A stretch of DNA of 64,000 bases from Desulfosarcina ovata subsp. ovata (GTDB lineage: Bacteria; Desulfobacterota; Desulfobacteria; Desulfobacterales; Desulfosarcinaceae), in the NCBI RefSeq assembly GCF_009689005.1, contig NZ_AP021879.1:3968001-4032000 (forward strand), given 5' to 3'. Position numbers and translations under genes: made by a program. Positions 32,570-41,400 of this stretch are shown here, piece after piece; position 1 is the first letter of the stretch; every line of letters begins with the position of its first letter. Under the pieces are notes generated by a model. It did no database searches, was not told the DNA's origin, and saw only the letters and a list, made by a program, of their open reading frames with translations.

Positions 32570-32854
32570 CTATGACTCCTCCAAGAGGGCGTGGGTCTCG
32601 TCGAGTCGTTTTTCCACCGCGTCCATGCGCTCGACCACCCCTTGCGTGGTCTCGATCATCGTTTCGGCCAGGGCTTCCAGCAGGGCGTCGTCCTCGGCCG
32701 AATCGTCGTCGTTGAAGGCATTGACCGCCTCCCTGACCACTTCGGCAAAGGAGATCTTGCGGTCGCGGGCGATCTTGTCGATCTTGGCGATCATTTTGGG
32801 CGGCATGAGAATCGGTTTCCTGCGCATGGTTTCGTTCAATGCCGGCGCGCTCAT
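32570..32854 (-). CDS. Small ribbon-helix-helix-like protein with coiled-coil tail
   Basis: A 94-residue protein. Residues 12-45 (RKPILMPPKMIAKIDKIARDRKISFAEVVREAVNAF) match the strand-helix-helix pattern of MetJ/Arc/CopG DNA-binding proteins. The second half is acidic and helical (MIETTQGVVERMDAVEKRLDETHALL), likely for oligomerisation. The ATG at 32854 is chosen because AGGAGG lies 6 bases upstream; the longer frame has no such signal. It heads a two-gene operon with the coiled-coil protein at 32375-32566. It could be an autoregulating antitoxin-like or partition-like protein, but the partner does not look like a known toxin. Confidence 0.65.
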   Translation of the reverse strand: MSAPALNETMRRKPILMPPKMIAKIDKIARDRKISFAEVVREAVNAFNDDDSAEDDALLEALAETMIETTQGVVERMDAVEKRLDETHALLEES

Positions 32855-33105
32855 GGCAAACCTCCTTGGGTTCCTTGTTTTGCAAAAAGTAGCACATGTG
32901 CAGCGCATGTGCAAGGTATGGTAACGATGGAGAACGCATTGACAGTCGTGAGCAAATGAGCGAAACTCGCCGGAGCCAATGGCTATAAGCAGGAGGTTGA
33001 CCGCCATGCAACGGCTCATGCCCCATCCGTGACCGATATCCGCTTGCGTTGCGGCGTGCGGTCCGGCAAGGGCCATTACACTTCACTATAGGAGGAAAAG
33101 AAGAT

Positions 33106-33933
33106 ATGAAAAACGCTTATGTCGTCTATTGTTCGCCGGCCGGTTCCACCGGCCATGTGGCCCAGGTGATCGCAAATGAATTGAAAAACCAGTCTGTTAC
33201 CGTGACAATGCTGGATCTGGGAGGAAATGGGGATTCGGCGCCGTTGCTCCGGCAACTCGCCGCAGCCAAAGAGACCGACTGCCTGTTCGTCGGCTCACCG
33301 GTTTACAGCAACATGGCCGTACCCCCGGTGATGGCATTTATCGACGCGCTGCCGGCCGCTGCCGGCTGCAAGGCCGTTCCCTTTGTCACCTGGGGCGGTG
33401 CCTGCAGCGGCATCGCCCTGTGGCAGATGGGCAAGGCCCTGGCGGACAAGGGATACCCCCTGGCCGGTGCGGCTAAGGTGCTGGGGGTGCATTCGCTGAT
33501 GTGGCCAAGCAGCGATCCGGTGGGCAAAGGCCATCCAGATGCCGACGATGACCGCTTGGTGGCGGATTTGATCGGGCGCGTGGCGGGCAACGGCGACGCT
33601 TCCCTGGCCCTGTCGGCTCTTGATTACCAGCCCGAGTCGGTCAGTGCCGAAGTGAAGAAGAAGCTGGATCAGCCCTGGGCCACTATCCCCAAAACGGTTG
33701 ACGTCGATAAGTGCACCGCCTGCGAGGCCTGTGTTTCCGTCTGCCCCGTGGGTGCCGTCAGCCTGGATCCCACACCCGTCTTCGGCCAGGCCTGTTTCGG
33801 CTGTTTCAACTGCGTGCGCGAATGCCCCGAGGATGCCATTGTTTCCGGGAAGCCCCTGGACAAGCTTGATGCCATGATCCGCGGGCGGGTGACCACCCTC
33901 AACGAAACACCGCCAACGCAAATTTTTGTCTGA
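33106..33933 (+). CDS. EFR1-family flavodoxin/ferredoxin fusion protein
   Basis: A 275-residue cytoplasmic electron carrier. Residues 1-160 form a flavodoxin-like domain with the FMN phosphate-binding loop CSPAGSTGHVAQVIA (about 9-23) and FVGSPVYSNMAVPPVM. The C-terminal part holds two [4Fe-4S] ferredoxin motifs, CTACEACVSVCPVG (about 204-217) and CFGCFNCVRECPE (about 229-241). EFR1 proteins are common in anaerobes, but their partners are mostly unknown. GGAGG sits 10 bases before the ATG at 33106, and the frame has no better start. The Rrf2 regulator that follows on the same strand 150 bp away could report on Fe-S status and control it. Confidence 0.88.
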   Translation: MKNAYVVYCSPAGSTGHVAQVIANELKNQSVTVTMLDLGGNGDSAPLLRQLAAAKETDCLFVGSPVYSNMAVPPVMAFIDALPAAAGCKAVPFVTWGGACSGIALWQMGKALADKGYPLAGAAKVLGVHSLMWPSSDPVGKGHPDADDDRLVADLIGRVAGNGDASLALSALDYQPESVSAEVKKKLDQPWATIPKTVDVDKCTACEACVSVCPVGAVSLDPTPVFGQACFGCFNCVRECPEDAIVSGKPLDKLDAMIRGRVTTLNETPPTQIFV

Positions 33934-34084
33934 AAGGCAGTTTGAAAAGTCCGCTCAAGCCCCGCTATCGGTGTTGAAACGTGACTCCGAAGGCTCTCAT
34001 ACGCCACGTGTGCTCAGCTTTTAAGTCACCACAACAGCCAGCAGGCCTTCATTTGACAGGACAGAACAAGGAACCAGAGAAATC

Positions 34085-34519
34085 ATGTTGGTAACCCAGA
34101 AAAAACAGTATGCCCTGCGCGCCATTTTCGAGTTGGCCAAGCAGCAGGGGGAGGAGCCGGTCAAGACCTCGACCATCGCGGAGGCGCAGTCGATTCCGTT
34201 GCGTTTTCTGGAAGTGATCATGGGACAGTTGAAGCGAGCGGGGCTGGTGGATTCCAAACGGGGCTTTTTCGGGGGCTACACCCTTACCCGGTCGCCGGAT
34301 CAGATCCGCGTCGGGGATATCTTCCGCATTTTGGACCGTGAAGACAACGTCGACGCATGCATGGCCTGCGCATCAAAGGGGAACTGTCCCTTTTTGGGTG
34401 GGTGTGTGTTTATGGATTTGTGGGACCGGGCCCTGCAGGCCATGGACACGATCTATGATCAGACCACCATCCAGACCCTTATCGAGCAAGAGGCGCGGCT
34501 GACCGGAACGAACGAATGA
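34085..34519 (+). CDS. Rrf2-family transcriptional regulator with Fe-S cysteines
   Basis: A 144-residue regulator. The N-terminal winged helix (MLVTQKKQYALRAIFELAKQQGEE, then STIAEAQSIPLRFLEVIMGQLKRAGLVDSKRG and the wing GGYTLTRSPDQI) is typical Rrf2. The sensor loop has four cysteines, CMACASKGNCPFLGGC (about residues 97-112), of a spacing suited to an iron-sulfur cluster as in IscR/RsrR relatives. It would bind DNA as a dimer and respond to redox or cluster status. The obvious neighbours are the EFR1 protein before it and the CoA ligase after it; neither is proven as a target. Confidence 0.88.
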   Translation: MLVTQKKQYALRAIFELAKQQGEEPVKTSTIAEAQSIPLRFLEVIMGQLKRAGLVDSKRGFFGGYTLTRSPDQIRVGDIFRILDREDNVDACMACASKGNCPFLGGCVFMDLWDRALQAMDTIYDQTTIQTLIEQEARLTGTNE

Positions 34520-34716
34520 ACTTTTCTTTTTCGAGTTGCGCAGGCACTGGTGAGTGCCTATGGGATCCATATCCAACAGGTCCGGATAGAGGGTTTTGAT
34601 CCGATCCCCATTTCCGTGCATTATTTCCAGTTTTGAGTTATAGGGTCTCGTCTTTCCGCTCGAGGCCCTGTAATCGATTTAATCTTCACAATCTATATGC
34701 GATTCATTTTTTATTG

Positions 34717-34746
34717 TTGACATAATTATATATTTATACCTATTGT
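34717..34746 (+). promoter_or_regulatory. Likely sigma-70 promoter of the propionate/acetate CoA ligase
   Basis: TTGACA (34717-34722) is followed 18 bp later by TATTGT (34741-34746) within a very AT-rich stretch. The ligase ATG is at 34832, leaving a leader of about 80 nt. Confidence 0.5.
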
Positions 34747-34831
34747 TTTTCTGGTAGGTTAGCAAGAATCCACACGCATGACAGCGCAACAACCACCACC
34801 CACCGTTTCCCATCATTTAGAAGGAGGCCTC

Positions 34832-36739
34832 ATGAGCAATGCATACGAAGTTGCCTTTGAACAATCGATCAACGATCCCGATGGATTCTGGGGCAAGGCG
34901 GCAGAAGACTGCCATTGGTACAAACGCTGGGACAAGGTGTTGGACGACAGCAATAAACCGTTTTACCGATGGTTTACCGGCGGCGAGATCAATACCTGCT
35001 ACAATGCCCTGGATTTCCATGTCGACCAGGGCCGCGGCGATCAGCTGGCCCTGATTTACGACAGCCCGGTGACCGATACCATCAAGAAATACACCTACAC
35101 CCAGTTGCGTGACGAAGTGGCCCGGTTTGCCGGTGTGCTCAAGTCCCAAAACGTGGAAAAAGGCGATCGGGTGCTGATTTACATGCCCATGATTCCCGAG
35201 GCGGCCATGGCCATGCTGGCTTGTGCGCGCATTGGTGCCGTGCATTCGGTGGTCTTCGGCGGGTTCGCGGCCAAGGAACTGGCCACCCGCATCGACGACG
35301 CCAAACCCAAGGTGATCGTCTCGGCCTCCTGCGGCATTGAGGTGAAGAAGGTCATCGCCTACAAACCGCTGCTGGACGCGGCCATCGACATTAGCGAATC
35401 CAAGCCGGCCTCGTGCATCGTCTTTCAGCGCCCCATGGAATCGGCCGCCATGATTGCCGGCCGGGATGTGGACTGGAACGATGCCATGGCCAAGGCACAG
35501 CCGGCCGACTGCGTGCCGGTGGCGGCCACCGCCCCCCTTTACATCCTCTACACCTCCGGTACCACGGGGCAACCCAAAGGGGTGGTTCGGGACAACGGCG
35601 GGCATGTGGTGGCCCTTAAATGGACCATGAAGAACATCTACGGCGTGGACGCCGGCGATGTTTACTGGGCCGCCTCGGACGTGGGTTGGGTGGTCGGCCA
35701 CAGTTACATTGTCTACGGTCCGCTTTTCAAGGGTTGCACCACGATCCTTTTCGAAGGCAAGCCTGTTGGCACGCCCGATGCCGGGGTCTTCTGGCGGGTG
35801 ATTGCCGAACACAAGGTCAAGAGCATGTTTACCGCCCCCACGGCGTTTCGCGCCATCAAACGCGAGGATCCCAACGCCGAGTTGATGAAAAAGTACGACC
35901 TGTCCAATTTCAAGGCGCTTTTCCTGGCCGGCGAGCGCACGGATCCCAACACCCTGCACTGGGCCGAGGACGCCTTGAAGGTGCCGGTGGTGGACCACTG
36001 GTGGCAGACCGAGACGGGCTGGGCCATCTGTGCCAACTGCCTGGGGTTGCACGAATTTTCCGTCAAGGAGGGGTCGCCCACCAAGCCGGCGCCCGGCTGG
36101 AACCTGCAGGTGGTCGACACCAGCAACCAGCCGGTCGCGCCGGGTGAAATCGGCGCCCTGGTGGTGAAGCTGCCCCTGCCGCCGGGAGCCCTGCCCACCC
36201 TGTGGCAGAACGACGACCGCTACGTGGAGTCTTACCTGGAAGAGTTTCCCGGTTATTACAAAACCGCCGATGCGGGATACATCGATGCCGACGGGTACGC
36301 CTTTGTCATGAGCCGTACGGATGACATCATCAACGTGGCCGGTCACCGGCTCTCCACCGGGGCCATGGAGGAGGTGCTCTCGGATCATCCGGATGTTGCC
36401 GAGTGTGCGGTCCTCGGTGTGGATGACGATCTTAAGGGGCAGGTACCGGTGGGCTTTGTGGTGCTCAAGGCCGGTGTCACCAAACCCAAGGACGAGGTTG
36501 TTAAGGAAGTCGTCCGGATGGTACGCGAGCGCATCGGGCCGGTGGCCGCCTTCAAAACGGCCACGGTGGTCAAGCGGCTGCCCAAGACCCGCTCCGGCAA
36601 GATCCTGCGCGGCACCATCCAGAAGATCGCCGACAACAGGGAATACAAGGTGCCCGCCACCATTGACGATCCGGCCATTTTGGGAGAAATGGAAGATGCC
36701 CTCAAGGACATCGGATATGCCGGTGCCCGCAAGGCCTAG
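34832..36739 (+). CDS. prpE: Propionate/acetate-CoA ligase (PrpE/ACSS3-like, AMP-forming)
   Basis: A 635-residue acyl-CoA synthetase that makes propionyl-CoA (or acetyl-CoA) from the acid, ATP and CoA. The start pattern FEQSINDPDGFWGKAAEDCHWYKRWDKVLD and RWFTGGEINTCYNALDFHVD resembles PrpE more than AcsA. The P-loop is YTSGTTGQPKGVVRDNGGH (about 248-266), the WWQTETG motif sits at about 390-396 with WAI after it as in PrpE, and the C-terminus has LPKTRSGKILRGTI with the catalytic, acetylatable lysine (about 590). Length fits (628-635). The ATG at 34832 has AAGGAGG and is preferred over the longer frame from 34778. It is a monocistronic unit between a promoter and a strong terminator. Preference for propionate over acetate is inferred. 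Confidence 0.85.
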   Translation: MSNAYEVAFEQSINDPDGFWGKAAEDCHWYKRWDKVLDDSNKPFYRWFTGGEINTCYNALDFHVDQGRGDQLALIYDSPVTDTIKKYTYTQLRDEVARFAGVLKSQNVEKGDRVLIYMPMIPEAAMAMLACARIGAVHSVVFGGFAAKELATRIDDAKPKVIVSASCGIEVKKVIAYKPLLDAAIDISESKPASCIVFQRPMESAAMIAGRDVDWNDAMAKAQPADCVPVAATAPLYILYTSGTTGQPKGVVRDNGGHVVALKWTMKNIYGVDAGDVYWAASDVGWVVGHSYIVYGPLFKGCTTILFEGKPVGTPDAGVFWRVIAEHKVKSMFTAPTAFRAIKREDPNAELMKKYDLSNFKALFLAGERTDPNTLHWAEDALKVPVVDHWWQTETGWAICANCLGLHEFSVKEGSPTKPAPGWNLQVVDTSNQPVAPGEIGALVVKLPLPPGALPTLWQNDDRYVESYLEEFPGYYKTADAGYIDADGYAFVMSRTDDIINVAGHRLSTGAMEEVLSDHPDVAECAVLGVDDDLKGQVPVGFVVLKAGVTKPKDEVVKEVVRMVRERIGPVAAFKTATVVKRLPKTRSGKILRGTIQKIADNREYKVPATIDDPAILGEMEDALKDIGYAGARKA

Positions 36740-36773
36740 CCCACCCGTCCCGAATAACCGGTATTGAAAACAA

Positions 36774-36813
36774 AAAACGCCGGGCCTCCCGCAGCAGGAA
36801 GCCCGGCGTTTGT
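36774..36813. terminator. Bidirectional Rho-independent terminator
   Basis: AACGCCGGGC (36776-36785) pairs with GCCCGGCGTT (36801-36810), with A-tracts before and TTTG after. It serves the plus-strand CoA ligase and, in the other direction (TTTTTTG), the minus-strand signalling operon ending at 36842. Confidence 0.9.
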
Positions 36814-36841
36814 CATGCATGCATTTCCGGTTGGATACGAT

Positions 36842-38497
36842 CTACATCACCATCACCTTGTTCCGCCCACTCTCCTTGGCCCGATACAACGCCTTGTCGG
36901 CCCGTTCCACCAGATCCTTGCCGATGGCCGTTCCCGCTCCAGGGGACAGGGCGGTGACCCCGACACTGGTCGTTATGTGAATGGTCTGGTTTTCGTAGGT
37001 AAATTCGTGCTGGTCCACCTGTTCCCTGAACCGCTCGCACAGGTTGACCGCTTTCTCCAGAGAAGTATCGGGGAGAATGACGGCAAACTCCTCTCCACCA
37101 TAACGGCAGGCCACATCGTATTTGCGGATGCCTTTATCCAGAATATGGCTGAACGCCTGGAGGATGGCGTCTCCGCACAGGTGCCCGTAAGTATCGTTGA
37201 TGCTTTTAAAATGGTCCAGATCAAACATGCACAGGGCTATTCCATGGCCATACCGCTGGACGCCGAAGATTTCACGGTCCAGGGCCTCCTGAAAGTAGCG
37301 CCGGTTGAACATGCCGGTCAATTCGTCGCGAACGGACATTTCGGCCAGCTTTTCCTGGGCGATGCGCATCTCCCGCCGCAGCCCGGCTTTTTCCAGCGCG
37401 TTGGAAATGATGCGCAGCAACACTTTTTCACTGAGTTTGGTTTTGGGAAGATAGTCGCTGGCGCCAACCTGAATGAGACGGGAGGCGATCACTTCATCCC
37501 CCAGGCCGGTAATCACCACCACCGGCGTTTCGATCCCTTCCCGGTTGATGGCTTCGAGGAATTCCAGGCCGCTGCCGTCGGCAAGCCGGTACTCGGTGAA
37601 AATGAGATCGACTCCGCCCTTCTCCAGATGGGTCAGGGCGGCCTGGATGGTTTTTTCCCGGGTCAGGCTGAGTTGCTTGTGAGTGTGCAGAATCCGTTGG
37701 ATTTGTGCAAAGTCGTCGTCATTGTCTTCCAGGCAGAGGATCGATACCCGTTGGTCCAGGTTAAGAATGGTTTTGCCGCCAGCATAGGTTTTGGGCTGAT
37801 CGTGGCGCAACGTCTGAATCTTCTTGACCGTATCGGCGATGCGGGCCGCGGCGGCGTTGATTTTTTTGATCCGCTCGCCCAAATGATCCGGGATATTGCC
37901 GTCCATCTCCAGCAGCTGGATGTTGCCCATCAGCACCATCAGCGGCTGATTGAGTTCATGGGCGGTCGCGCCGGCCATCTGGAGCAATACTTTCAGACGC
38001 TCCTCCTCGATCACCGATTTTTGCTGTTCGCGGATCTGCTGGTTGACGGCTTCCAGCTTGTCCACCATCAGACTCAACTCAGCATTGCTCTTCTGAAGCT
38101 TCTGGCGCTGTTGAAACAATTCAACGAATACATTGACCTTGCTGCGCAGGATCAGCGGATCCAGAGGCTTGAAGAGATAATCGACGGCCCCCTTTTCATA
38201 ACCGGTAAAAACGTGGGGCCGTTCCTTATTGATCGCGGTGACAAAAATAATCGGAAGATGACGGGTTTTCTCGTTGCTCCGCAGCAGTTCCGCGACTTCG
38301 AAACCGTCCATGCCGGGCATTTGGACATCCAGCAGAATCAGGGCGAAGTTGTGTTCCAGCACCAGGCCCAGGGCCTCGTTGCCCGATGCGGCAGTGATAA
38401 TGGTCAGGCCCGGACGTTCAAGCACCGCACCGATGGACAGGAGATTCTCCGGCCGGTCATCCACCACCAGGATCTTGATTTTTTCTTCCATAGGCAT
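36842..38497 (-). CDS. REC-HisKA-REC-GGDEF signalling protein (diguanylate cyclase)
   Basis: A 551-residue soluble protein. Receiver 1 (about 6-125) has VVDDRPEN, phosphoacceptor LILLDVQMPGMDG and FKPLD. A coiled coil follows, then an H-box-like segment ATAHELNQPLMVLMGNIQLLE (about 177-197) with no HATPase domain. Receiver 2 (about 255-370) has CLEDNDDD, but LIFTEYRLADGSG carries Glu where the phosphoacceptor Asp is expected. The GGDEF domain (about 390-551) shows FDLDHFKSIND and YGGEEFAVILP, so it should make cyclic di-GMP. An RxxD inhibitory site is not obvious at the expected place. The start overlaps the stop of the hybrid kinase (TGATG), so the two are coupled and the kinase likely phosphorylates receiver 1. 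Confidence 0.88.
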   Translation of the reverse strand: MPMEEKIKILVVDDRPENLLSIGAVLERPGLTIITAASGNEALGLVLEHNFALILLDVQMPGMDGFEVAELLRSNEKTRHLPIIFVTAINKERPHVFTGYEKGAVDYLFKPLDPLILRSKVNVFVELFQQRQKLQKSNAELSLMVDKLEAVNQQIREQQKSVIEEERLKVLLQMAGATAHELNQPLMVLMGNIQLLEMDGNIPDHLGERIKKINAAAARIADTVKKIQTLRHDQPKTYAGGKTILNLDQRVSILCLEDNDDDFAQIQRILHTHKQLSLTREKTIQAALTHLEKGGVDLIFTEYRLADGSGLEFLEAINREGIETPVVVITGLGDEVIASRLIQVGASDYLPKTKLSEKVLLRIISNALEKAGLRREMRIAQEKLAEMSVRDELTGMFNRRYFQEALDREIFGVQRYGHGIALCMFDLDHFKSINDTYGHLCGDAILQAFSHILDKGIRKYDVACRYGGEEFAVILPDTSLEKAVNLCERFREQVDQHEFTYENQTIHITTSVGVTALSPGAGTAIGKDLVERADKALYRAKESGRNKVMVM

Positions 38498-41400
38498 CAA
38501 TTGCTTCCGGTGGAAGGTTCAAGGGAAGGGTACCGACCGGTGGGATTCGAAATCCCCATTTGCGGGTCGAGCCAGATTTTCAGCATGGAGACCAGTCTGT
38601 CCAGATTGACCGGTTTGGCCAGGTAGCCGTCGGCACCCGCGTCGAGACATTTTGTCCGATCCCCCTGCATGGCTTTTGCCGTCAACGCAAAAATGGGAAC
38701 GGTGTTGTAGCGTGTTTGGTCACGAATTTGACGAATGGCCTGATAACCGTCCATACCGGCAATCATAACATCCATGAGGATAAGATCAATGTCCGGGAAC
38801 CGCTCAAGTTTGTCAAGGCTTTCCTTACCTGTTTTACCGGTGACAATCTCAACACCTTTTTCTTCCAGGGCGCTCGAAACGGCAAATACGGTTCGCATGT
38901 CGTCGTCGGCCAGCAGGATTTTACGGCCTTTGAGGTTTTCCTCAAGGGCGTCCGGGGCCAGAACGGTTCGTTCGTGGCTATCCCGCCATTTTGCAATTCG
39001 CTTGAAGGCCGCTTCAACAGGGCCGTCGCTTGCCGGTATGGGCAGAAGGCCCGCAGCACCGAGGGGAAGCATGGCGTCATCGTTCTCCGGGGGCGATAGG
39101 ATGAAGACCGGAACATGCCGGATTCCGGAAAGCCGTTTCATGTGGTCCATGATGTCGGCACCATCGCCACCGGCAACCGCGGGGTCACTGAAGATGGCTG
39201 CGGGAAGATAATAGTCGACAAAATGAAGCCCGGTCATCAGGCGGTTGGCCATCAGTACCTTGAACCCATGCTGCCGGGCATGTTGCCGGATCATCTTACG
39301 GGTGTCGCCATCCGCGCCGAGAACCAGAACCGTCCGTTCTCCGGGAACCAGATCGTCCGGATCGGCCGCACTGTTTTCTATTGGTGCATCCTCATTCCCT
39401 GGCAAGCGTGGCGGATGGGCTGTGGTGTCCTTGACGGCGGCCGGAGCGGAGGTATTCTCCCCGCCGCGATCCGTTGGCGGGGCGATGGGCAGATGGATGG
39501 TAAAGCGGCTGCCGTGCCCCTCGCGGCTTTGCAGGGTGAGCGTGCCGCCCAGCAACCGGGTGAATTCCCGGGAGATGGAGAGCCCCAGCCCTGTGCCGCC
39601 GTAGTTTCGGCGGGTGGAGCCGTCTACCTGCTGGAACGCCTCGAAAATGGTTTCGTGCTTGTCTGCCGGGATGCCGATGCCGGTATCGACCACACTGATG
39701 GACAGGTCGTTAGTTGCGGCAGGGGCCTGGGCATTTTCGTTGCCGTGCGCTGCCGGAGTGAGGCCGAACTCCAGCCGGACGCTTCCCCGGGACGTGAACT
39801 TAAACGCATTGGACAGGAAATTTTTTATGACCTGGTTGAGCCGTTTGCCGTCTGTGATGATCTGTTCCGGCAGGTCGGGGGCCATGTTGATGGAAAAAGA
39901 GATCCGGTTTTTTTCCGCCAGGGGGGTGAAATTCGCCTGCATGGCATCGGCAATGGCCTGGATCGATACGGGCTGAAAATCAACGCTGATTTTTCCCGAT
40001 TCCACCTTGGCCAGGTCCAGAATCTCATTGATCAGGTTGATCAGGTCCCCACCGGCGGAAGCAATGGTCCGGGCAAACTCGATCTGCCGGCCAGTGAGGG
40101 TCTCGTCCTTGTTTTCCAGAAGCAGCCGGCTGAGCAACAGAATGCTGTTCAGGGGGGTGCGCAGTTCATGGGAGATATTGGCCATGAATTCGGTTTTGTA
40201 CTGACTGGAGCGTTCCAACTGGCGGGCCTTTTCTTCCAGGAGCCGGTGGGCACTTTCCAGTTCGACATTCTGTTTCTCAATATCGTGTTTCTGCTGCTCC
40301 AGGATAGCCATGTGGGCTTCCAGGTCGGCCGCGTTTTTGGTCATCTGGGCGTTGGCCGCTTCCAACTCCAGCTGCTTGAACTGAAGTTGGTTTTCCGACA
40401 CCTTGAGCGCCTGGTTCTGGGCCACCAGTTCCTGGCTGCTGTACTCCAGGGCGGCTTCTCTGATTTTGAGCTGTTTGGCCTGTTCGCGGTTGTCCGCCAT
40501 CAAGCGCTCCTCCTGTTGGCGAACCAGTGCCGCATGGAGGGCCACGGCGACCATTTCGGCCGCTGACTGGATGAACTGGCCGTCGGAATGGCTGAAAACG
40601 GTATTTTTTTCCAACTCCAGAGCCCCCTTGATCGATTGGCGCAGCATCAGTGGCACTGCCACCAGGTTGGCCTGATCAATGGCGGTAACCGGTGCGATGG
40701 TTCCCTGGGACTCATTTCGCCGAAACATCAGGATGGTCATTTCCAAGGCGACTTGACCGATACGCCCCTCTCCCGGATAAACCCGCTGTTCGTCATCGAT
40801 ACCGGAACCCTCGGGGAACCGGCAGGTGCAATCCAGTCCGCCGTCATCGCGGGATACATAGAATGTTGCCCGATGAAGGTTCAGGATGTCGGCAAGAAAG
40901 TCCAGTGCGCGGCAGTACAGCGTCTTGAGCGCGAACTCACCGCCGAGCAGGCGGTGCAGGCGGGCCTGGTCGGACATGAGCCGAAGTTGGGTGCTGTTTT
41001 CCCGCTGGAGTTTGCCCAAATGGTCCATGACGTCCGCAAAGGCGTCTGCCAGACGGCCGATCACGTTTCCGGTGGTTTGCCGGGCAGGCAGCCGGATCGC
41101 CGCTTGCGCCAGGGAAAACACGTTTCGGGAGAGCTCCCGGAACGGGCCGGTGATGGTCTGTTCCATGAGAACCGCCACCAGCAGCACCGCCAGGCCGGTG
41201 AAGATGGTCATCGCCAGAATGATGAAGCGGAGCCGATGAATACCGGCCAGTGCCGTTTTGCGGTCAATTTCTGCTATCAGGGCGTGGGGTTTTCCGGAGA
41301 CGATCATCTCGGCGTAGACGCCTGTATGCGGGCGGCGTTTGGCATCGACGTAGGTCAGTGGATCGCCAAGGGGCGCGATGGGCGCATTGGGTAATTGACG

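Noticed and set aside
34641-34672. Terminator after the Rrf2 gene
   Set aside because: TAGGGTCTCG and CGAGGCCCTG pair only imperfectly and no T-run follows.
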